A stretch of 64,000 nt of DNA from a virus, in IMG/VR virus record IMGVR_UViG_3300042477_000445, positions 1 to 64,000 of that record. The stretch is one strand, 5' to 3'. Below the pieces are notes generated by a model. That model saw only the letters and a program-made list of their open reading frames with translations. It searched no databases and had not been told where the DNA came from. Of this stretch, positions 1-8,311 are shown one piece after another. Each line of letters opens with the position of its first letter. The stretch's first letter is position 1. Position numbers and translations under genes: made by a program.

Positions 1-241
1 TAATAAAATGTGTATAATTAGAACTTTTTTTGGAAATGATAAAAAAGAATACTGTCTTAAAAATAATGCTAAAGAAAGTTATTTGATAAGAGAATTTGAT
101 ACTGATAATTTTTTAAATTTAATCAATAATGATTGGAGCATTTCTTTTCAAGAAGATTTGGCTACAAAAGGAATAGAAAAGCTTATTTGTAATGATAAAA
201 ATATATTAAGAAAACAAAAGGTATTAATTTTAAAAAAATGA
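1..241 (+). CDS. C-terminal end of an unknown protein, possibly a methyltransferase (partial at window start)
   Basis: The reading frame is open from base 2 through the stop at 241, so the ATG at base 8 need not be the true start and the gene probably begins outside the window. About 79 residues are visible. The pattern of a strand (CIIRTFF), a short polar stretch and then YLIREFD...FLNLINNDW recalls the last strands of class I SAM-dependent methyltransferases, but no catalytic or SAM-binding motif lies in the visible part, so this is only a guess. The stop overlaps the ATG of the next gene (ATGA), which puts it in the same operon as the sugar-nucleotide genes that follow. Confidence 0.5.
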   Translation, partial: NKMCIIRTFFGNDKKEYCLKNNAKESYLIREFDTDNFLNLINNDWSISFQEDLATKGIEKLICNDKNILRKQKVLILKK

Positions 242-918
242 ATTGTCTAATATTAGCCAGAGGAGGAAGCAAAGGAGTTCCTGGTAAAAATATAAAATTA
301 TTAAATAATAAACCTCTTATAGCTTATCCGATAGAAGCGGCTATAAAATCCGAATATATAGATAACATTTATGTGTCAACAGATTCCGAAGAGATTGCAA
401 AAATAGCAATGAAATTTGGGGCAAAAATAATAGAGAGGCCGAAAGACTTGGCATCAGACAATTCATTAGATATTGATTCTTTTGTACATGCTGTTAAATA
501 TCTGAACGATTATCGAGACATTGTTCAGCTTAGAGCTACTACTCCAATACTAGATCCAAAAATAATAGATAAAGGAATAAATTTTTTCTTAGAAAATGAA
601 TTAGAATGTTCTTCTTTAAGATCTGCTCATGAATTTTCAGAATCTGTTTACAAATTTTTTAAACAAGATGGGAAATATTGGACAGGATTTTTTCCAGAAT
701 TATCTGGCGAATATTATAATATGCCAAGACAAAGTTTTCCGAAATCGTATCTTCCTAATGGATACATTGATATAGTCAGGCCTAAGATTTTTATGGATAA
801 AAAAACATTTCATGGAGACAAAATATTATCGTTTATAACCCCATACGCAATAGAAGTTGATACAGAGGAAGATTTTAAAAGATTAGAGGCAAAATATTCT
901 AATGATAAGCAAATATAG
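238..918 (+). CDS. neuA: CMP-N-acetylneuraminate (nonulosonate) cytidylyltransferase, NeuA family
   Basis: This 226-residue protein matches the usual length of the NeuA/PseF/LegF cytidylyltransferases, which join CTP to a nonulosonic acid to give a CMP-sugar in the cytoplasm. Near the N-terminus it has the CTP-binding signature ARGGSKGVPGKN with the conserved Arg and Lys. Further on it has STDSEEIA, the RPKDLASDNS segment and a QLRATTP stretch in the place of the family's QPTSP. NGYIDI near residue 175 fits the sugar-binding side. It overlaps both neighbours by a few bases. Which nonulosonic acid it activates (sialic, legionaminic, pseudaminic or Kdo-like) cannot be read from the sequence, and no NeuB-type synthase is visible in the window, so the acid may come from the host. 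Confidence 0.88.
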   Translation: MNCLILARGGSKGVPGKNIKLLNNKPLIAYPIEAAIKSEYIDNIYVSTDSEEIAKIAMKFGAKIIERPKDLASDNSLDIDSFVHAVKYLNDYRDIVQLRATTPILDPKIIDKGINFFLENELECSSLRSAHEFSESVYKFFKQDGKYWTGFFPELSGEYYNMPRQSFPKSYLPNGYIDIVRPKIFMDKKTFHGDKILSFITPYAIEVDTEEDFKRLEAKYSNDKQI

Positions 919-2179
919 AAAAATTAATAAAGATTTTAAATTAATTGAAACAAAATATGATAAAGATCGTAAAAAAAATGAACCGTCTTGTATAAGAAAT
1001 ACATTACCAATAATTTGGAATAAAGCTAAGAATTTTGTTGTTTATGACGAAGAAGATAATTCTTGGATAGATATGACATCTGGAATCTTTGTATCAAACG
1101 CTGGACATGCTAATAAAAAAATTGGTAAAGCAATAAAAAAACAAATAGATTCTGAGCTTTACTTCTCTTTTCTATATGATACAAAGATAAGAAATGATTT
1201 AATTAATAAGATTTTAGATATTTCTCCAAAATACTTTAATAAAGTTGTTTTAGCTAGTACCGGAACAGAAGCTACTGATTTATCTTATAAATTAATAAAA
1301 TATTGGGCTAAAAATAATAATAAAAAATATATTGTGACATTTAGAGGTAGTTATCATGGTAGAGCTTTAAGTTGCGATTTATTTAGTGGAAATGAAAAAA
1401 GCTCTGATTGGGCAAGAGTAACAGATGAAGAGATAGTATTTATTGATTTTCCATACGATCAATCTTCGGAATTTAATCCGAAGGATTTACCGCCAGCAAA
1501 TGAAATTGCAGCTTTTTTTTTAGAAACATATCAAGGATGGGGAGCTTGGATGTATCCAAAAAAATACATCAAAGAATTATATGACTTTGCTAGACAAAAT
1601 GGAGCGTTGGTATGTTTTGATGAGATACAATCTGGTTTTTATAGAATGGGCACTCTTTATGGTTATGAAACATATGGAGAATATTTACAACCGGATTTAA
1701 TTTGCGTTGGTAAAGGTATTACATCATCGCTTCCTTTATCTGCTGTTATAACAAAGAAAGAACTTACTGAGAATAATATTAATATGGGTTTGGGGGGAAC
1801 ACATTCTGGTAATCCATTGTGTTGTGCAGCTGCTATGGCTAATCTAGATTTTTTAACAAATAAAAAGTTTCAAAAAAAATTAGCAAATAATGTTGATATT
1901 TTTGAAGAATGTTGTTATAGTTTATTAAATATTGATATAGTAAAGAATATCAATGTTAAAGGTATGGTAGCGGGATTAATTTTTAAAGATGCAGAAATTG
2001 CCGACAAAATAGTTTTTGAATGTGTATACAATGGTGTGTTGCCGGTAAGAACATATAAAAATTCAATTAAGTTAGCTCCTCCTCTTACGATTAATAAGGA
2101 AGCAATTTTAGAAAGTTTTAACGTTATTAAAGATGCTATAATTAAGGTACAATCAGAATGTTTAGACACGTTGGAATAG
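902..2179 (+). CDS. class III PLP-dependent aminotransferase
   Basis: The 425 residues have the usual length and motif order of the glutamate-1-semialdehyde / ornithine aminotransferase fold. DMTSGIFVSNAGH lies near the N-terminus, ASTGTEATD binds the PLP phosphate, FRGSYHGR carries the ring-stacking region, FDEIQSGFYRMG holds the Asp that pairs with the pyridine nitrogen, and CVGKGITSSLP holds the lysine expected to form the Schiff base. GGTHSGNPLCCAAA follows as usual. The start overlaps neuA by 17 bases. The context suggests it adds an amino group to a keto sugar or related surface-glycan precursor. The substrate is not determined, and most sugar aminotransferases belong to the DegT family instead, which makes this one unusual for such a cassette. 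Confidence 0.85.
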   Translation: MISKYRKINKDFKLIETKYDKDRKKNEPSCIRNTLPIIWNKAKNFVVYDEEDNSWIDMTSGIFVSNAGHANKKIGKAIKKQIDSELYFSFLYDTKIRNDLINKILDISPKYFNKVVLASTGTEATDLSYKLIKYWAKNNNKKYIVTFRGSYHGRALSCDLFSGNEKSSDWARVTDEEIVFIDFPYDQSSEFNPKDLPPANEIAAFFLETYQGWGAWMYPKKYIKELYDFARQNGALVCFDEIQSGFYRMGTLYGYETYGEYLQPDLICVGKGITSSLPLSAVITKKELTENNINMGLGGTHSGNPLCCAAAMANLDFLTNKKFQKKLANNVDIFEECCYSLLNIDIVKNINVKGMVAGLIFKDAEIADKIVFECVYNGVLPVRTYKNSIKLAPPLTINKEAILESFNVIKDAIIKVQSECLDTLE

Positions 2180-2571
2180 TTGTAAAAGATCTAGAAAAGC
2201 AATTAAAATTTTATAGGGATTTACTTAGCCTAGAAGTATATTATAGTGAAGTAGAAAAAGGATATTTTTTAGAAAACTTAATAGGCGTAGAAGGAGCTTC
2301 GCCCTTAATATATAAGCTTGGAAAAAATAATAAAATTATTGTTGAATTGTTGTTTTTTGGGAATGGAAATGAAGTAGAAAAAAAAATAACAACATATGGT
2401 TTAACTCATTTCGCAATTAATGTTGATGATATAGAGAAACTTTATATGCAAATGATAGACAGCGGAATAAAATTTATAAGTGCTCCATTGTTATCAAATG
2501 ATAAAAAAGTAAAAGTATGTTTTTGCCAAGATTATGAATCAAATTATATAGAATTAGTTGAGGTTTTATAA
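2158..2571 (+). CDS. glyoxalase/VOC-superfamily protein (epimerase-like)
   Basis: The 137-residue protein shows the two beta-alpha-beta-beta-beta halves of the vicinal oxygen chelate fold. Candidate metal ligands are His4 (FRHVGIVV), a Glu in VELLFF, the His in LTHFAINV and the Glu in YIELVEVL, in the order seen in methylmalonyl-CoA epimerase and glyoxalase I. It overlaps the aminotransferase by 22 bases, so translation is probably coupled. It may epimerise or isomerise an intermediate of the same sugar pathway. The substrate is unknown. Confidence 0.75.
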   Translation: MFRHVGIVVKDLEKQLKFYRDLLSLEVYYSEVEKGYFLENLIGVEGASPLIYKLGKNNKIIVELLFFGNGNEVEKKITTYGLTHFAINVDDIEKLYMQMIDSGIKFISAPLLSNDKKVKVCFCQDYESNYIELVEVL

Positions 2572-2575
2572 TAAA

Positions 2576-3352
2576 ATGAAATTGGGAATTATTCAAGGTA
2601 GATTAAGTGCTCCTGTAAATAACCATATACAAGAATTTCCGTATGAAAAATGGAGAGAAGAATTTAATTTATTAAATAAATTAAATTTAAATCATGTTGA
2701 GTGGATAATAACTAAAGATAGCTATAATACAAATCCGTTATTTAATAGTGATCTTAAAAATTTTAAAATTAGTTCAATATGTTGTGATCATATAATTGAC
2801 GATAAAATCGAAATTTTTTCTTACCTATATGACAATTTATTAAATGTGTGTAAATTTGCTACTAAAAATAACATAAATTATATAAGCATCCCTTTACTAG
2901 AACAAAGTAATATGGAGTCGGACACCAGAAGAAATGAATTTATAAAGTCTATATTAAAAATCAAAGAATTAACCGGAGATACTAAATTTATTTTTGAAAC
3001 AGAGCTAACACCAGAAAAATCTTTAGAAATAGTAAGCTCACATAAAGATTTTTATATTACATATGATACTGGTAATGTTAATTCATATCTAAAAGAACAT
3101 GAAAAATATATTAAAATTTTGCAACATAAAATTATAAATGTTCATCTTAAAGATAGAACTTTTGATGCCAAAACTGTTATTCCTTTTACTGGTGATACAA
3201 ATTTTGATCAAATATTTAAATTTTTAAAGGAAATAAATTATAATTCAATGTATACTCTTCAAATAGCAAGAGGAATTACTGGACAAGAAGAAGCGCATAT
3301 TATATACTACAAAAATAAATTTAAGGAATTACATGATAAATACTTTATTTAA
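2576..3352 (+). CDS. sugar phosphate isomerase/epimerase-like TIM barrel
   Basis: I place the start at the ATG at 2576, giving MKLGIIQGRLSAP, because this N-terminus is characteristic of the xylose-isomerase-like (AP endonuclease 2) TIM-barrel family. An upstream TTG at 2558 would overlap the previous gene. The 258 residues alternate strands and helices, with candidate metal ligands in FIFETEL, YITYDTGN and NVHLKDR, in the positions where this family places Glu, Asp and His. Its place between a VOC protein and an SDR points to a role in making an unusual sugar or polyol. The exact reaction is not known. Confidence 0.72.
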   Translation: MKLGIIQGRLSAPVNNHIQEFPYEKWREEFNLLNKLNLNHVEWIITKDSYNTNPLFNSDLKNFKISSICCDHIIDDKIEIFSYLYDNLLNVCKFATKNNINYISIPLLEQSNMESDTRRNEFIKSILKIKELTGDTKFIFETELTPEKSLEIVSSHKDFYITYDTGNVNSYLKEHEKYIKILQHKIINVHLKDRTFDAKTVIPFTGDTNFDQIFKFLKEINYNSMYTLQIARGITGQEEAHIIYYKNKFKELHDKYFI

Positions 3353-4148
3353 TTTGTCTGGTAAAACAGCATTTATAACCGGTGGTGGCGGATTACTTGG
3401 ACCCAAACATGCAGAAGCAATTATAGAATGTGGAGGTAATGTAATTTTATGTGATATTGATCATAATACAAAATTAGTAGCAGATAATTTGAATAACAAA
3501 TATAATAGAGAATGTGCTACATTTGTATATGGAGATGTTTGTAATAAGTTATCGATAGAAAAAGCTCTTGAAAGCATAGATAAAATAGATATCTTAATTA
3601 ATAATGCAGCAAAAGATCCGAAAGTAAAAAAAGATAATAATATTAATGTAGAGACTAGGTTTGAAACAATGTCACAGGAATATTGGCAGGAAGGAATAGA
3701 CGCCATTATTAATGGAACTTTTATTTGTTCGCAAGCCGTTTGTAATAAGATGCTACAAACAGGAGGAGGAGTTATTTTAAATATTGCATCAGATTTATCA
3801 GTAATTGCTCCTGATCAAAGGATTTATAAAAAAGAAAATCTTAAAGATGATCAGCAACCTGTAAAACCAATAACATATTCTGCGGCAAAATATGCAGTAG
3901 TTGGAATGACAAAATATCTTGCAGTTTATTTTGCCGATAAAAATATAAGAGTAAACTGTTTAAGCCCAACTGGTGTATATAACGATCACCCAGAAGAATT
4001 TGTATCTAAACTTTCTAATATAATTCCAATGAGAAGAATGGCAGATATAGACGAATACAAGGGAGCAGTTGCTTTTATGTGCTCTAATGCCAGTAGTTAT
4101 ATGACTGGACATAATCTTATAATTGATGGTGGAAAGACGGTCTGGTAA
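3333..4148 (+). CDS. short-chain dehydrogenase/reductase
   Basis: This is a classical SDR of 271 residues. It has an N-terminal Rossmann glycine motif (TGGGGLLG), the NNAA motif after strand 4, a catalytic Ser in NIASDLS, and the Tyr-Lys pair in TYSAAKYAV. The C-terminus carries the usual IRVNCLSPTG and YMTGHNLIIDGG segments. It should oxidise or reduce a hydroxyl or carbonyl with NAD(P)H. It overlaps the preceding isomerase gene by 20 bases and its stop overlaps the next ATG, so it is part of the same tightly coupled operon, presumably acting on the same sugar. Confidence 0.88.
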   Translation: MINTLFNLSGKTAFITGGGGLLGPKHAEAIIECGGNVILCDIDHNTKLVADNLNNKYNRECATFVYGDVCNKLSIEKALESIDKIDILINNAAKDPKVKKDNNINVETRFETMSQEYWQEGIDAIINGTFICSQAVCNKMLQTGGGVILNIASDLSVIAPDQRIYKKENLKDDQQPVKPITYSAAKYAVVGMTKYLAVYFADKNIRVNCLSPTGVYNDHPEEFVSKLSNIIPMRRMADIDEYKGAVAFMCSNASSYMTGHNLIIDGGKTVW

Positions 4149-4990
4149 TGTTAAAATTAGATTACAAACAAATATTAGATAAAAATAAAAATATGCCTGC
4201 CTTTGTTTGCGCTCACGGTCCTAGCTTGAAAAAATATGCAAAGATTATAGAAGAAAAACAAGAAGAGGGTTTTATAAGAGTTTCGGTTAATGATTGGTGG
4301 AATTTTTTCAAAATGCCCCCAGATTATTGCTGTTTAGCAAACTCTGAATTAACAATAGATAAATATATCAATAGAGATGATACAAAAGATGTTATGTTTT
4401 TTTATGCTGATTCTGTTGATGGTACAGGTAGAAAAAAAATAATAGATTCTAAATTAAATGTATTTGGATATGATCAGCGACATTTTAAAAATAAAGATTG
4501 TAAATTGATTATTGAGGATTATTTAAGTTTTAAAGATAAAAGCAATTTTTTAGAATATGGAAATAATAATATAATGTGGCACGACGGGAGAGATGCACCA
4601 GAAGTGGGATTTGCTGGATTTAACCAGTTTGGATATTGTTGCACGCAAAAAATAACTAATAGACCAACTGTGCAAGAATATTTACAAAAAATTTCTAAAA
4701 CAAAACAACATTATAGTACCGGAGATACTGTAGCATTACATGCTATTTCTTTTGCAATAATTTTAGGGCTTAATCCAATATATGTATGCGGATTAGATTT
4801 AAATTATAAACTTGGCTATGCAAATGGCAATAGTTGTCCATATCAAGATGATGAATGGAATAAATTTAAAAATAATACATTAAATGACTTAAATATACTT
4901 AATGAATCTGCAGCAAATAGGGAAATAAAAATTATAAATTTAACTCAAAATCCTTGGTATGGTAATATATTTGAAATTGGAGAAATATGA
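4148..4990 (+). CDS. DUF115 / GT42-like protein, candidate sialyl- or nonulosonate transferase
   Basis: In this 280-residue protein the early FVCAHGPSLKKY segment and the later STGDTVALHAISFAIILG followed by NPIYVCGLDLNY resemble the motif layout shared by DUF115 (MptE-like) proteins and the GT42 sialyltransferases such as Campylobacter Cst-II. In those families GNGPSL binds the CMP moiety and a helix plus GxDxxY follows. That reading is from memory of the families and not from a search. A CMP-sugar synthetase lies in the same operon, so a transferase using the CMP-sugar is an attractive inference. The order of motifs is visible; the activity is not proven. Confidence 0.55.
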   Translation: MLKLDYKQILDKNKNMPAFVCAHGPSLKKYAKIIEEKQEEGFIRVSVNDWWNFFKMPPDYCCLANSELTIDKYINRDDTKDVMFFYADSVDGTGRKKIIDSKLNVFGYDQRHFKNKDCKLIIEDYLSFKDKSNFLEYGNNNIMWHDGRDAPEVGFAGFNQFGYCCTQKITNRPTVQEYLQKISKTKQHYSTGDTVALHAISFAIILGLNPIYVCGLDLNYKLGYANGNSCPYQDDEWNKFKNNTLNDLNILNESAANREIKIINLTQNPWYGNIFEIGEI

Positions 4991-5301
4991 TTATTTATGT
5001 TGACATAGACGAAACTATTTGTGAGAATGAAGAAAGTAGGGATTATTCCAAAGCACTTCCAATTAAAGAAAATATAAAAAAAATAAATAAATTATATGAC
5101 GAAGGTAACACAATAATTTATTGGACAGCCAGAGGAACCACAACTCAAATAGACTGGTCAGAAATTACAAAAAAACAGTTTATTGATTGGGGAGTCAAAT
5201 ATCATGATTTAAAATTTGGAAAGCCATATTATGATTTGTTTGTTTGTGATAAAGCTATAAATTCTAATTTATTTTTCAAAGGAGAAAAATATGCCCATTA
5301 A
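4987..5301 (+). CDS. small HAD-superfamily phosphatase (capsule/LPS type)
   Basis: The 104-residue protein begins with MIIYVDIDETI, the DxDxT nucleophile motif of HAD phosphatases. It has the motif II Thr in WTARGT and a C-terminal GKPYYDLFVCDKAI that supplies the Lys and the acidic motif. Short cap-less HADs like this one are common in capsule and lipopolysaccharide loci, where they remove phosphate from a sugar intermediate. The start overlaps the preceding stop (ATGA). Confidence 0.8.
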   Translation: MIIYVDIDETICENEESRDYSKALPIKENIKKINKLYDEGNTIIYWTARGTTTQIDWSEITKKQFIDWGVKYHDLKFGKPYYDLFVCDKAINSNLFFKGEKYAH

Positions 5302-5861
5302 TTTTGATATTAAAAAATATTCAAAAAATAAAAAAGTTTATATAGAAACAGGATTTTTTAAAGGAGAATCTACAGAAATAGCATTTAAAGCGAATTTTGA
5401 AGAAGTACATAGTTGTGATATAAATGAAGTTTTTTTAGAAGAAGGAAGAAAAAAATTTTCTCATGAAGTTTTAAATAAAAAATTATTTTTGCATTTTGGC
5501 AGATCAACTGATGTTCTAGAAAAAATCTTACAAGATTTAAATAACGAAGCAGTTTTTTCTAGATGCTCACGATATAACATATAAAGGAACAGAAACAGAA
5601 AAATGGAACGAACAAGATGCTTGTCCCATAATGCTTGAATTAAATTTAATTAAAGAACATAAAATCAAAAATCATACAATAATAATTGATGATATTAGGA
5701 TGTTTAGCTACGGATGTACACCTGGAACTTGGGCATACGAGAAAAGTATAACTCCAAAGCATTTATATAATAAATTAAAAGAAATAAATAAAAATTACCA
5801 TATTACACTAGAAGATGGCATTTGCGAAAGAGATGTTATGATTACTTATATAAGAGAATAA
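5291..5861 (+). pseudogene. methyltransferase-like gene split by a frame shift at a T run
   Basis: Two reading frames, 5291-5584 and the frame ending at 5861, join into one sensible protein of about 190 residues if one T is skipped in the six-T run at 5553-5558. The upstream frame ends in a poor tail after NNEAVF. The +1 frame reads through as FLDAHDITYKGTETEKWNEQ and then NHTIIIDDIRMF. The N-terminal part (YIETGFFKGEST, a Rossmann-like glycine motif, then VHSCDINE) and the LDAH segment look like a class I SAM methyltransferase-like fold. No in-frame stop intervenes in the joined frame. Either the gene is broken, or a base was miscalled in the homopolymer, or a +1 ribosomal shift is used. The substrate is unknown. 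Confidence 0.7.
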
Positions 5862-5864
5862 AAT

Positions 5865-6773
5865 ATGAAAAATTTTTTAATTACCGGCGGTTCTGGCATG
5901 GTAGGAAATGCCTTTAAAAATCTCCTACCAAACGCAGAGTATATATCAAAAGAACAACTACATGATTTTTCTTATATCATAAAAGATAAATTTATTATTC
6001 ATTTAGCAGCTAAAGTCGGAGGCGTAAAAGCTAATACAGATTTTGTTTCAGATTTTTATACGTATAACTCAGAGATAAATCAAAAAGTATTAGATTACGC
6101 GAGGATTGGTAAAGCCAAGAAAGTTGTCTCACTTCTTTCTACTTGTGTATACCCAGATGCACTATATGTAACCTATCCCCTTACGGAAAATCAGTTGCAC
6201 ATGGGACCACCACATGAATCGAATTTTGGTTATGCATATGCTAAAAGAATGGTTGATGTTATGTCTAGAGCCTACAGGCAACAGTATGGCTGTAATTTTA
6301 TAACAGCTATTCCAAATAATCTTTACGGAGAAAATGACAATTTTGATTTAGAAAATAGCCATGTTCTACCAGCTTTGATTCGTAAAATTTGGGAAGCAAA
6401 AATAAATAATCAGCACTCAGTTGAGGTTTGGGGCGATGGATCACCCTTGAGAGAGTTTACATATTCAGAGGATATAGTGAAAATTCTCATTTTTCTTCTT
6501 GAAAATTATAATGAGTCAGAACCAATTAACATAGGAAATACAGAAGAATACTCCATAAAAGAGGTTGTTCAGTTGTTATGCGAATTATTGAATTATGATG
6601 GAAAAATAAATTGGAACATAAACAAACCAAATGGGCAGTATAGAAAGCCAAGTAGTAATAAAAAACTACTTGATTTAGGCTGGGAAAAAGAAAACTATAC
6701 CTCTCTAAAAGAAGGACTAAAAAAAACTTGTGATTGGTTTATAATAAATTATCCAAATGTAAGAGGAATATGA
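5865..6773 (+). CDS. fcl: GDP-L-fucose synthase (GDP-4-keto-6-deoxymannose 3,5-epimerase/4-reductase)
   Basis: This 302-residue extended SDR has the NAD(P) motif TGGSGMVG at the N-terminus. It then has the family-specific HLAAKVGGVKAN, the ESNFGYAYAKR segment with the YxxxK catalytic pair, and PNNLYGENDNFDLENSHVLP, which is close to diagnostic of Fcl/WcaG. It converts GDP-4-keto-6-deoxy-mannose to GDP-L-fucose in the cytoplasm. The next gene, gmd, makes its substrate, and the two overlap by ATGA. The pair is a known auxiliary module of several large phages and of host O-antigen loci. Confidence 0.93.
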   Translation: MKNFLITGGSGMVGNAFKNLLPNAEYISKEQLHDFSYIIKDKFIIHLAAKVGGVKANTDFVSDFYTYNSEINQKVLDYARIGKAKKVVSLLSTCVYPDALYVTYPLTENQLHMGPPHESNFGYAYAKRMVDVMSRAYRQQYGCNFITAIPNNLYGENDNFDLENSHVLPALIRKIWEAKINNQHSVEVWGDGSPLREFTYSEDIVKILIFLLENYNESEPINIGNTEEYSIKEVVQLLCELLNYDGKINWNINKPNGQYRKPSSNKKLLDLGWEKENYTSLKEGLKKTCDWFIINYPNVRGI

Positions 6774-7762
6774 AGACAGCTTTTATAACGGGCATAACTG
6801 GTCAAGATGGTTCATACTTAGCAGAACTATTGCTAAATAAGGGATATAAAATAATAGGTTTAAAAAGAAGAACATCACTTATTTGCACTGACAGAATTGA
6901 TCATGTGTTTGAAAATTCTAATTTTAAACTCGAATACTTCGATTTAAATGATGTTGGAAGTATTTATCGCTTACTTCTACAGTATAAACCCGATGAATTT
7001 TATAATTTGGCTGCTCAATCACATGTTAAAGTGTCGTTTGAGTTGCCAGAAAACACCGTTGACGGTATTGCAATGGGCACCATGCGCCTTCTTGAAGCTG
7101 TTAGGAATGTTCATCCAACTTGTAAATTTTATCAAGCATCATCCTCAGAAATGTATGGAGATAATCCAAACTATCCCTATAATGAGGAATCAAGATTTAT
7201 GCCAGCTTCTCCATATGCGAATGCAAAAGTTTTTGCACATCAGCTCATGAGAAACTACCGAAAATCCTATGGTATGTTTTGCTGTGGTGGTATTCTTTTT
7301 AATCACGAATCACCACGTAGAGGCGAAACGTTTGTCACCCGAAAAATTACCATTGGAGCCGCCAAAATCGCCCTAGGAATTGAGAAAGAATTACGATTGG
7401 GTAATCTTGACGCTTACAGGGATTGGGGATTTGCGGGGGATTATGTTGAGGCTATGTGGTTGATGCTTCAACAAGAAGAAGCAGATGACTATGTAATAGC
7501 AACAGGAAAAACCTATTCAGTTAGAGAATTCTGTAAACTAGTGTTTGAATATGCAAGCTTAGGTGATTATCAAAACTATGTGGTACAAGATCCTAAGTAC
7601 TTTAGACCACACGAAGTCCCATATCTTCTTGGAAATCCATCTAAGGCAAAAGAAAAACTTGGGTGGGAACCAAAAACAGATATAAAAAATCTTGTAAAAA
7701 TGATGTATGATGAGGACTTCAATAGGATTAGAAATGAAATACGAATTATGGGAAATGGGTAG
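6770..7762 (+). CDS. gmd: GDP-mannose 4,6-dehydratase
   Basis: I take the start at the ATG at 6770 (MKTAFITGITGQDGSYLAE), preceded by AGAGG, over upstream in-frame starts inside fcl. This gives 330 residues, the usual Gmd length. Clear motifs are TGITGQDGSYL for NADP, ASSSEMYG, SPYANAK (YxxxK), NHESPRRGETFVTRKI and DAYRDWGFAGDYV. It dehydrates GDP-D-mannose to GDP-4-keto-6-deoxymannose, which fcl then converts to GDP-fucose. The gene has a somewhat richer GC content in its middle than the genes upstream. GDP-mannose presumably comes from the host. Confidence 0.95.
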   Translation: MKTAFITGITGQDGSYLAELLLNKGYKIIGLKRRTSLICTDRIDHVFENSNFKLEYFDLNDVGSIYRLLLQYKPDEFYNLAAQSHVKVSFELPENTVDGIAMGTMRLLEAVRNVHPTCKFYQASSSEMYGDNPNYPYNEESRFMPASPYANAKVFAHQLMRNYRKSYGMFCCGGILFNHESPRRGETFVTRKITIGAAKIALGIEKELRLGNLDAYRDWGFAGDYVEAMWLMLQQEEADDYVIATGKTYSVREFCKLVFEYASLGDYQNYVVQDPKYFRPHEVPYLLGNPSKAKEKLGWEPKTDIKNLVKMMYDEDFNRIRNEIRIMGNG

Positions 7763-7892
7763 TTATGGTACTGGAGATTTCGAGCCATTATTATTAAATG
7801 AAAGATTTGATAATTTTATGGACGCATATTTTGCATTTCAAAAATTAATAAAAACCATACCTTGCTGTATTATATTGAACAAAGGAGTATAA
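7734..7892 (+). CDS. small hypothetical protein
   Basis: From the ATG at 7734 it encodes 52 residues (MKYELWEMGSYGTGDF...). It overlaps the end of gmd by 29 bases in another frame. An upstream in-frame ATG at 7707 would lengthen the overlap and has no better ribosome site. I recognise no family. The aromatic and acidic composition and the close packing to the next gene (1 base) support it as a real small phage gene. Confidence 0.5.
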   Translation: MKYELWEMGSYGTGDFEPLLLNERFDNFMDAYFAFQKLIKTIPCCIILNKGV

Positions 7893-7893
7893 A

Positions 7894-8094
7894 ATGAACT
7901 ACAAAGTAAACGACATAATATACTTTAATGAGCAAGAATATGGCAAAATATTGGAAATTAAGTACAATAAAAAATATTGTTTTGAAGAAATTTTATTTGA
8001 AAATTTTATAACAAACAATAATGACATTTGTTATAAAAGAGATCTAAGAATAGATAAAAACAATAAATTACAATATTATCCACAAGGAGATTAA
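7894..8094 (+). CDS. small hypothetical protein
   Basis: This 66-residue protein of mixed charge starts with MNYKVNDIIYFNEQEYGKI and is preceded by a good ribosome site (AAAGGAG, 7 bases before the ATG). The N-terminal strand pattern VNDIIYFN...YGKILEI resembles small SH3-like or KOW-like beta barrels, but that is only an impression. No function can be assigned. Confidence 0.65.
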   Translation: MNYKVNDIIYFNEQEYGKILEIKYNKKYCFEEILFENFITNNNDICYKRDLRIDKNNKLQYYPQGD

Positions 8095-8095
8095 A

Positions 8096-8311
8096 ATGAA
8101 ATTAGCACCACAAGCACATGCAGCAATTATGATGTGTTTACAAAAATGTATTATGGAAGAAACAGACATTCGCCCACTACTGGACGATCTTGATTTTATT
8201 GTCGATGATGATCAACCAGAATTTCTAATTGTTACTAATCCGCCTACTTTTAAAGTAAGCGAAGAAGTAAAAGAAGTAGTTGAAGAAAAGGCATTCCAAT
8301 GGAAAGAGTAG
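8096..8311 (+). CDS. small acidic hypothetical protein
   Basis: The 71 residues start MKLAPQAHAAIMMCLQKCI with AGGAG just upstream. The N-terminal half is a probable helix and the rest is acidic (DDLDFIVDDDQPEF, EEVKEVVEE). It overlaps the downstream cupin gene by 13 bases. The family is not recognised. Coupling with the cupin suggests common expression and nothing more. Confidence 0.65.
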   Translation: MKLAPQAHAAIMMCLQKCIMEETDIRPLLDDLDFIVDDDQPEFLIVTNPPTFKVSEEVKEVVEEKAFQWKE

